Shown piece by piece: positions 56,688 to 64,000 of a stretch of 64,000 bases of DNA. This stretch comes from Capsicum annuum (Eukaryota; Streptophyta; Magnoliopsida; Solanales; Solanaceae). The position numbers were made by a program, and so were the translations under genes. Below the pieces are notes generated by a model that did not search any database, was not told where the DNA came from, and saw only the letters and a program-made list of their open reading frames with translations. The stretch is taken from NCBI RefSeq assembly GCF_002878395.1, contig NC_061118.1, forward strand, positions 127,430,216-127,494,215, given 5' to 3'. Numbering within the stretch: position 1 is the stretch's first letter; every line of letters starts with the position of its first letter.

Positions 56688-59428
56688 TGTAACAACCCAA
56701 AATTGCCTCCTGAGACATCACATAATGCTTAAGGATATAAGTAGCCCCAAGATAACCCTTTGATCCTACTTCTACTAATAATACTCATTTCATGATGAAA
56801 CAATTCAAATACTAGCATAGTCATATCACAAAAAGGAAATATGGAGAAAATGCTCTGTCCAAACGACCACAATACTGGAACACTCAACACAATAACAATT
56901 TGACAACTAGTTTGACAAAGCCTCTACTAATCCATAAACTAGAGAGACGTTGGGATAGGTCCCCAACTGACTCAAAACAAACTGAAAGTAATAACATAGT
57001 TTCTCAAATACGAAAATGTTTGAAGATAGGTCGTCAAACCATGAGGACTCATCATTATAGAAATGTAGATAGAGGTACTCAGAAGTCACTGACGAGGCTG
57101 GGACTGAGTACCTAAACCTACATTATAGGACAATGTAGCACATAGATGTATATGTGGATCAACACTTGAAAATGCAATGAGTATGTAGGGGTGCATTCAT
57201 TCAGATAAAACAACATTAATACTCTTTAATCAAATCATGTATGCAATAAGTAATGACTCACATGGATTGAATAAGTATAAAGTGTAAAGCTCATGAATCC
57301 TGTAGAATGGAGCATGTAACACAAATCTCATGAGTCATCATAATTTAACTTTGATATGGGTAATCTTCTCTTATTCTCATTACCCATTGACTAAAGGAAA
57401 CATTAAACAATACTTTCAACTCATTCATATGTCTCATGGAGGGTAAAACTTCTTTAATGTTCAAGAATTTATAACTCTTTGAACTCAAGTACTTGGAATT
57501 CAGAATCACAAAACTTTGAAACATACTTGATGGCATTTTATTCATTTTAGAAAATTATCTCAATTCAAGCTTTAGGGAAAACATTCTATCTCAATGGAAA
57601 GATACTCTAGTTTAGGGAAATAACTTATCTCAAAGCTTTAGAGAAAATACTTATATCAAGGAAAAATACTTTTAATCTTAGGGAGGACCTCTAAACCAAC
57701 ATAAATCATGCAAGCTATATGGAGTCCAATATTTTATCCTCCTCAGGAAGAGACCCCATGCTAGGGAGGAGCGTTATACTCTTTCCAGAGAGTATAACCT
57801 AAATTTAGTGATCATTTATCTCATCTTCAGGCCTAATATCTCGGCCTTAGGCCTAAAATCTCAAACCTACTGTGGCACGTAGTTCTGGGGTAAGAAACCA
57901 TAGTAACTTACCCAACTCGTTACTAAATACTACTCCTTTTAGTTTATCTTGCTCATCTTATGGAAATCCACCTTAAAATAATCTCATGGTTCATCAAGAA
58001 CCCAATAATCAAATTTGTAATCTTATGTAGTAAAGTGGATTTGAAAACTCCATAACCATTAGGTCAAAACATTTCTCAATAATCTCAAAATACTCAAAAC
58101 TTGGGTGCTTATAGCACAAGAGTTCGTAAAATTGAAAATCTCAAGTAGGTCTCAATAACCCATAATTCAATCTCAAGTTAAAACTCATCAAAAGCATAAT
58201 AGCTAGAATATAGATTCATACTCATGTAGAAATATGGAAATTTCGGCAATTTGTCTCAAAATCTCAACATACTCATATCCTTCAATATCTTAAACATTTC
58301 AACTATTAATTTCTCAAGGATTAAAATCATGGGGTATAGACCCAGCTGCAATTTTATAAGAAAACATGTGAAAACCATGCCATTAGACTCTCAATTTATG
58401 GGAAACATCAAAATATTACAATGAATAATAATGGATGAAAAACCCTAATTTTAATCTATGTAAAATCTCATAGTTTGAAGAAAATCATAGTTTAAATAAG
58501 CCTTTGGGGACAAAGATAAAAGGATTACCCTCGTTTAAAACCCTACTTACCTTAGAATATGAAATTAGATGAACAAGCTTGCTCTAAGCTCTTCTTCTCA
58601 CTTTTCAGAGAGGGTTCTTGCAACCCTCAAACTTGGTGAACTTAAGTCTCAATTCAATTTGTACAATCGATTTGTCAGTTCTTGAATTTCTTAGAGAAAG
58701 GTTTTAAATTTAATCTTGAGGGTAAAAACCTAGATCTTTTATGTTTCGGATGATGAATGAAGCCATTTGCTTCACTTGAAATATTTTTGGTTGATAAAAG
58801 GGTGGAAATATCCAAAATCCCCTTGTTAAAATGAGTTAAAAATACTTAACAGGGGTTGTGACAGCCGAAGCGATAGTCCGTCGCAAGTATGAAGGTCCGT
58901 CGGATTGTCTGTCACATCTTGGATCGAAATGAACACACTTCCTCAATGTGATGGTCTCAACGATGGTCTTTCACATACCCGATGGTCAGTCGGATCATCC
59001 ATCGCACGTTGGCCAGGATGATGCCATACTGCCTGAATGCGGCAATCCATCACAGCCTTAATGGTCCATCATTTTAGCCATTGCACTTGGCCCAAAAAAA
59101 GGGTTACTGCCTTGGTTGCGACGGTCGAAACAAAGATCCATCACAGACTAGCTGGTCCGTCAGATCATCTATCACACCTCGGTGGTTCCGACAACTCTCT
59201 GTAAAATGGCTATAACTTCTCACCCCAATGCCGAATTCGAAAGAAATTGGTATCATTGGAAAGTTAATTCAATTATCTACATGATAAAAAGTCAAATTTA
59301 AAAAAATTTGATATGGTTTAATCACCAATCACTTGGGAAGTCACTTTTCACTCTTTTAGGGCTGGAATTACACTTTACTTGACATGCTCTAAGGCTTAGA
59401 CTACGAGGAAACTTTGTGGGGTCTTATA
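56688..59428 (-). repeat. third LTR copy of element F, complete
   Basis: 2741 bases, aligning with 45612-48307 from end to end, including the dyad-word patch (58860-59180) and the end GGGGTCTTATA. This is the outer 5' LTR. The frames 56900-57115 and 57345-57545 are chance; the latter recurs at 46268 and 53841 because the LTR is repeated. Confidence 0.85.
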
Positions 59429-60085
59429 GAAAGGTTGCTTCAGTACTATATCATGAGTAGATCCTTGAAATCTAGACTACATTCTTAATCAAAGACATAT
59501 ATATTTTAAGGTTGGTTATTCATATGCAATAGGTAGAGAAGGAAAAGAGAAAGCAGACTGAGGTAGGAGAAAAATGGGGTAAGAAGTTTAGGTTCTCTAA
59601 GTAGGGTGAATAGTATGAAATTAGTCGGGATGGTGGTAAGTGTCCATATAAGAAGTGGGGCAATTCTGGTTCCTTCTTCATAGCTAGTTCTCCTTACCCA
59701 AAGCAATTGAGTGACAGACATCAGCAGGGTGGCGATAACTTTAGGGTAAAGGGTGCCCAATCTTTGGATAGTGGAGATCAGTTGGCTTTATAATGTTCTC
59801 TTTATAGGTTCTGTGGTTGGTTACATCAGGGCTTCTATGATTAGGGGAGGGGTAGATGCTATAAATATGGTCAGCCAAGCCATATGTTTAGAAATTTTTT
59901 GGTTAGTAAGGTTGATTTAGGAATGAATAAGTCTCTGGTTACCTCTTCATTAGCTCCTGCACAAAAGGGTGCTTCTTTTTTATCTGTTTCTACTTTTGTT
60001 TTTGGTACTGGCCCAAATCGGTTATATGCTCTTGCATACCAACAAAAATCTGAGGCATTGTTTGATATCGTAACAGGTATGCTAT
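59429..60085 (+). pseudogene. gag of element B, second part, with degenerate zinc knuckle
   Basis: It resumes the frame cut at 45611. LIKDIYILRLVIHMQ and VEKEKRKQTEVGEKWGKKFR match the gag C-terminal half. The knuckle region near 59795-59885 gives CSLYRFCGWLHQGFYD, then CYKYGQPSHMFRNF, in which metal cysteines are replaced by tyrosine and phenylalanine. The clean stretch 59884-60177 continues SLVTSSLAPAQKGASFL and runs into the protease. Confidence 0.8.
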
Positions 60086-60480
60086 ACATCTTTTCTTGTG
60101 ACATGTATTTTTTAGTTGATGTGGGGTCCACTCTTTCTTATGTAACCCCAATTGTGGCTATGTATTTTTGGTTTTGATCCTGAGGTTATTTCTGATTCTT
60201 TTTCTATTCCGACCCCGATAGGTAACTCTGTGGTTGCTAAAAGAATCTATAACGTTTTCTGATATCTATTGGTAGTAAGGATACTTTGGTGGATTTGTTT
60301 GAATTAGATATGGTAGATTTTAATGTTATTTTGGGGATAGATTAGTTACACTCGTGCTATACATTCTTAGATTGTCAGAACCATAAGGTTGTCATTAAGT
60401 TCCCTAGTGAATCAGTTATTGAATGGGGGTGGCTCCCTATCTCCTAAGGGGAGGTTTATATCATATATTAGGTCTTAGAG
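60086..60480 (+). pseudogene. aspartic protease of element B
   Basis: YFLVDVGSTLSYVTPIVAM shows the active-site loop with DVGS instead of DPGS. Then, after a stop, PEVISDSFSIPTPIGNSVVA-like text, LVDLFELDMVDFNVILGID and LHSCYTFLDCQNHKVVIKFP. Frames change at least twice. The domain identity is clear from the loop and the ILGID block. Confidence 0.75.
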
Positions 60481-61480
60481 GTTAATTTCTAAAGGGTGTC
60501 TCTATCATTTGGTTTAGGTTAAGGACTCTAACTCAGAAGGTTATTCTTTGCATTTAGTAATGATGGTGAATTAGTTTCCTACGGTCTTTTTGGATGATCT
60601 TCCTAGTGTTCCTCGGGATAGGGAGATGGAGTTTGAGATTGATTTGGTTCTCGACACTCTTCTAATATCTATTCCTCCTTATAAAATGGCTCTGGCTGAG
60701 GGAACTCAAGGAGCAACTTAAGGATTCTTCGGATAAGTTTTTCATCTATCCTAGTATGTCCCCATGGGGTACACTAATTTTATTTGTGTGTAAGAAATAT
60801 GGTTCCCTTTGGATACATATTGAGTATAGACAGCTGAATAAGGTAACAGTTATGAAAAGTATCCTCTTCCTAGAGTAGATAACTTGTTTGATCAGTTGTA
60901 AGGAGTATCCTCTTCCTAGAGTAGATGACTTGTTTGATCAGTTGTAAGGTGCCAAATTTTTTTCAAAGATATATCTTCGGTATGAGTATTATTAGCTTAA
61001 TATTAGGGAGGTGGATATCCCTAAGACGATATTTCGTACCCAGAATGGGCACTTTGAGTTCTTTGTTATGTCATTTGGTTTGACCAATGACCCAACGATA
61101 TTCATGGAATTAATGAATAGGACATTCCATCAGTAGCTAGATCTGTTTGTTATTTGTTCATTGATGACATTTTGGTGTAATCTAAGAGTGAGGTGGATAA
61201 ATTTAATCACCTTTGTATGGTATCATAGACCTTGAAAAAGTAGCAGTTGTATGCTAAATTCTTGAAATGTGAATTCTTGTTGAATGCTGTTACTTTTGTG
61301 GGTCATATTATTTATAGTAAGGAGATTATGATGGATCCAGAAAAGTTGACGGTGGTTAAGAAGTGGCCTATACCTACGACTCCAACCGACTTTTAGAGCT
61401 TCTGGGGTTTGGTCGGGTACTATAGGTGGTTTTTGGAGAGTTTTTTTTATGATAGCTACCCCATTAACTAAGTTGACTCA
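60481..61480 (+). pseudogene. reverse transcriptase of element B
   Basis: Segments: [53 protein letters not shown] (twice, because of a 46-base tandem duplication at 60858-60949 that shifts the frame), FFSKIYLRYEYYQLN-like text, [38 protein letters not shown] and FIDDILV, with a stop directly after the catalytic box. The domain closes with KEIMMDPEKLTVVKKWPIPT-like text and FWGLVGYYRWFLESF. Confidence 0.8.
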
Positions 61481-61730
61481 GAAGAAGGTAAAGTTCTCTT
61501 GGTCAAATTCTTATGAGGGTAGTTTGAGAAGCTAAAGGATAAGCTAACTTCGGCTTTAATTTTGACCTTGCCTGAAGGTAATGAAGGGTTTGTGGTTTAC
61601 TATTATACATCCCAGGTGGGACTTGGTTGTGTTTTGATGTAGCATGGTAAGATGATTGCCTACGCTTTTATGCAGCTAAAGGTGTATGGAAGGATTTATC
61701 CTACTCATGATCTAGAATTGTTAGTTGTAC
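61481..61730 (+). pseudogene. RNase H start of element B, cut by deletion
   Basis: KLTQKKVKFSWSNSYEGS-like linker, KLKDKLTSALILTLPEGNEG, FVVYYYTSQVGLGCVL, in which the aspartate of YDAS is lost, GKMIAYAFMQLKVYGRIYPT and HDLELLVVLF. At about 61730 it joins integrase core sequence directly. The rest of RNase H and the zinc-binding end of integrase are missing. Confidence 0.8.
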
Positions 61731-62290
61731 TGTTTGGGTTATCATGGATAGGATGACATACACGGCTCACTTCTTACCAGTGAGGATTAACTTTTCTTCT
61801 AAGGATTATGTAAGGATGTAACTTCATTAGATTATGAAGTTGCATGGCATACCTATTATGATTATCTCTGATTGTGGTACGTAGTTTTTATTTCACTTTT
61901 GGCGGTCATTTTAGAAGCCGTCGGGTACTAAGGTTAGTGTAAGTACTGCTTTCCACTCACAGACGGTTGGGCAAGTAGAAAGGACTATTTAGAAATTTGA
62001 AAATATGCTTCATGCATGTGTTATTGAGTATGCTGATAGTTAGATTGAGTATATACCTCTTGTAGAGTTTGCTTACAATAATAGCTATCATTCTAGCATT
62101 AGGATGGCCCTTTTAAGGCATTGTATGGTAGGAGGTGTAGATCTCCTATTGGGTGATTTGAGCTAGGTGAGGTGGATATGTTTGGCCCGAATTTGGTTTA
62201 TTAGGATTTGGATATGGTAACGGTAATTTGGTATAGGCTTAAGGCTGCCCAGTGTCACCAAAAGTCCTTATGGATGTAAGGCACAAGGAC
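61731..62290 (+). pseudogene. integrase core of element B
   Basis: WVIMDRMTYTAHFLPVRINF, then IMKLHGIPIMIISDCGT with the second catalytic aspartate, VSVSTAFHSQTVGQVERTI with the third acidic residue region (the usual D-G-Q is V-G-Q), then FENMLHACVIEYADS and IEYIPLVEFAYNNSYHSSIR. Several TAG stops, then a frameshift after M-A. Inactive, but the signature is plain. Confidence 0.85.
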
Positions 62291-62760
62291 TTGGAGTTTG
62301 GGGTTGGGGATAAGTGTTCCTAAAGGTGTCTCTTATGAAGGGAGTAATGCGGTTTGGCAAAAGAGAAAGCTCAATCCCAGGTATGTTGGTCCTTATGTGA
62401 ATTTGAGGAGGGTTTGTAATGTTACATATGAGTTAAAGTTACTTTCTAGTTTGAGCTCCATTCATCCGGTATTCTATGTCTCTATGTTGAAAAAGTGTGT
62501 AGGTGAACCTTCATCAGTTGTTCCTTTGGAAAGATCGGGTATCTCGAATTCTCTATCGTATTGAGAAATCCCAGTCAAGATCTAGGATCAACAGGTTCAT
62601 TAGTTGCAGACCAAGGATGTAGCTTCAGTTAAGATTCTATAGAAGAACAATAAGGTGGAAGAAGCTACTTGGGAAGTGGAAGAGGACATAAAGTCCAAGT
62701 ATCCGTATTTGTCTTCTGCTCCATATATTCGTGCAGAAGGTATGTGTTCTTGATCATATC
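62291..62760 (+). pseudogene. integrase tail and chromodomain of element B
   Basis: The stretch 62298-62564 reads RKLNPRYVGPYVNLRRVCNV then IHPVFYVSMLKKCVGEPSSV. The next frame gives KTKDVASVKIL-like text and KVEEATWEVEEDIKSKYPYL, the chromodomain end with its EATWE signature. One stop interrupts just before. It places B in the Tekay/Del-type chromoviruses with F and J. Confidence 0.75.
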
Positions 62761-62867
62761 TTTGTTTTGAAACTTATTTAATAGCTGAAAGGGTTATGTT
62801 AGGGTGTAATTTGTGCTTGTACTACCTTGTCCATCATTCAGGGACAAATGATCCTACTGGGGGAGAC
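62761..62867 (+). other. 3' non-coding end and polypurine tract of element B
   Basis: It ends CTACTGGGGGAGAC directly before the LTR start TGAAACACCC at 62868. Confidence 0.7.
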
Positions 62868-63344
62868 TGAAACACCCTGGGTGTTGACCCTTAGAAAATT
62901 TCCAAATTTTTGGCTTTTGGACATCATACGATTTAGGGTACTATTCATATAATAGGGTACGGTTTAGGTGACCCATTCGTATATTGTCCAGTGTTAGATA
63001 ATATTAGGTGGTTGAGTTTCTGGAATGGGTACTATTAGGTGGGTACGAGTCGTTTGGTTGGTAATGGGTCGCTGGTTTGTGTTTTCCTTCACTTAATTTG
63101 AAACTTAGTAACTTAACTTGGATCTGAGTATGACTGGCTCAGCATGAGTTGTGAGGATAGGGTCGAGTGGTGGGTACCACTCATATGGTAGGGTACGATT
63201 TGTATAGGGTAGTCGTACCATCCTGTGATAATTTTAAGCAGTTTAAGCTTGGGATAATCTGGGATATTTTCTCTCTTCACCTCTTAAGGCCCGATGACTT
63301 ATATCACTCTTGGGACATCATTTAACCTATTACCAATCACTAAA
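62868..63344 (+). repeat. 3' LTR of element B, cut by E
   Basis: 477 bases aligning with 42293-42910 with small gaps. It stops at AATCACTAAA where LTR E begins. The word patch with ACCACTCATATGGTAGGGTA lies at 63170-63225. Confidence 0.85.
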
Positions 63345-64000
63345 TGTCAGGACCTGAGGCTACCCCCTAGCCGCGACACGGTGCTTACTTCCCCAAGTGA
63401 CCATAAGCTAACCCATGAGCTGGTATCTGCTGTGAGCATTGAGTAAAATAGTAATATAACACATGTGCGGAAGATAAGCTGATAAGATACTATAAATCTG
63501 AATACTGTAAATCTCCCTAGTTGGTTTTTAGGAGAAGAAAATTACCTCTTTTTTATTTGTGATGGAAAATTTTTGAGTTATGATAGGTTAGGGCAGTATT
63601 TATTCTTGATAACTATTGTTTGGAGGGTGAAACAACTTAGTTTTGGGGTTAAAATAGTGGGAAAAGACCAAAAAAATATTTTAAAAATGTCATGATATAG
63701 CAGAACAATCCCTAGTGGCAGTTTGGGTGGCGGACTATCACTCTCGTGACAGGCAGTCACTCCAATCATCTCAAAAAGAAAAAATTTTGGCCTTTCTACT
63801 AAAGGGTGATGGTCTGGTGCGACGGTCCATCACTCTGGCCATCGTGCCTTGGCAGACAGGCACCCCTTTTGTAAAATGAGCATAACTTTTTACTCCGATA
63901 TTGGTTTAAGGTAAAATTGGTATCGTTGGATAGTTAATTCAATTAAACATCTGTTGGCCAGTCTTGAGATAAAAAATTATTAGTATAAAAAAGTTATTCT
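63345..64000 (-). repeat. LTR of element E (Tekay-like), running out of the window
   Basis: The plus view starts TGTCAGGACCTGAGGCTACC, the reverse complement of the LTR end seen in J (GGTAGCCTCAGG). Further in, a GCGACGGTCCATCACTC segment near 63820 and ATAACTTTTTACTCCGATAT at about 63881 resemble the LTR of F. Only 656 bases are visible; whether an element follows is unknown. Confidence 0.75.

Larger units (their letters stand above)
45612..59428 (-). mobile_element. Element F: Ty3/gypsy chromovirus with a compound 5' LTR
   Basis: 3' LTR 45612-48307; internal region 48308-53350; 5' side 53351-59428 formed by three LTR heads. On the minus strand: primer site, gag with zinc knuckle, protease, RT, RNase H, integrase, chromodomain, polypurine tract. 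The host gag of B reads on either side. The flanks aatgg and gaaag do not match, so no target duplication can be claimed. Confidence 0.85.
42293..63344 (+). mobile_element. Element B: Ty3/gypsy chromovirus, same LTR family as A, interrupted by F, cut by E
   Basis: 5' LTR 42293-44790, primer site 44794, gag (split by F at 45611/59429), protease, RT, start of RNase H, integrase, chromodomain tail, polypurine tract, 3' LTR from 62868. Both LTRs start with the AACACCCTGGGT block. Pol is internally deleted and full of stops. Confidence 0.85.

Noticed and set aside
45607..59433. Target duplication of element F
   Set aside because: The flanks aatgg and gaaag do not match. The insertion is argued from the split gag of B instead.

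Overview
The window is eukaryotic, AT-rich plant nuclear DNA made almost entirely of broken LTR retrotransposons. I see no host gene, rRNA, tRNA gene or CRISPR array. The families resemble those I know from Solanaceae (pepper, tomato, potato): chromovirus Ty3/gypsy elements with an initiator-Met primer site and a DPGS protease, Athila-like elements with a tRNA-Asp-type primer site, and a Tat/Ogre-like element with two RNase H domains. The Solanaceae assignment is inference from family resemblance, not from a search.

Left half (1-18650): element A (minus strand, gag cut by the window edge) has its 5' LTR split by element C (Athila-like, plus, 895-16402). C is split in turn by element J (chromovirus, plus, about 5420-14213). 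A itself lies in an older minus-strand pol fragment, I (18247-18645). The C insertion is supported by a near-perfect 5-bp target duplication and by collinearity with the uninterrupted LTR of element B.

Middle (18646-42292): element K (minus, internal part unrecognised) has its 5' LTR cut by element D (plus, non-autonomous, LTRs at 22986 and 41241). D is interrupted by G (Tat/Ogre-like, 27304-34471, with two tandem arrays) and by H (minus, 34548-40418, a relative of D). D and H carry the same unrecognised open reading frame instead of pol.

Right (42293-64000): element B (chromovirus, plus, same LTR family as A) sits in the 3' LTR of D. The gag of B is split by F (chromovirus, minus, 45612-59428), whose 5' LTR is a run of three LTR heads. 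The 3' LTR of B is cut by a further LTR, E (minus), that runs out of the window. The right nest is therefore K > D > B > F/E.

Nothing here looks able to move on its own. All gag-pol frames carry stops, shifts or deletions, and several key residues are lost. What remains interesting is structural: (i) the D/H open reading frame with cysteine clusters and a repeated motif; (ii) a small hairpin at the end of the coding region in C, D and H; (iii) family-specific self-complementary words clustered in most LTRs here; (iv) a hairpin near the primer-site end of the LTR, kept in different sequence in F, J and E; (v) tandem LTR heads in F; (vi) satellite-like arrays in G. Boundaries marked approximate were placed by eye.
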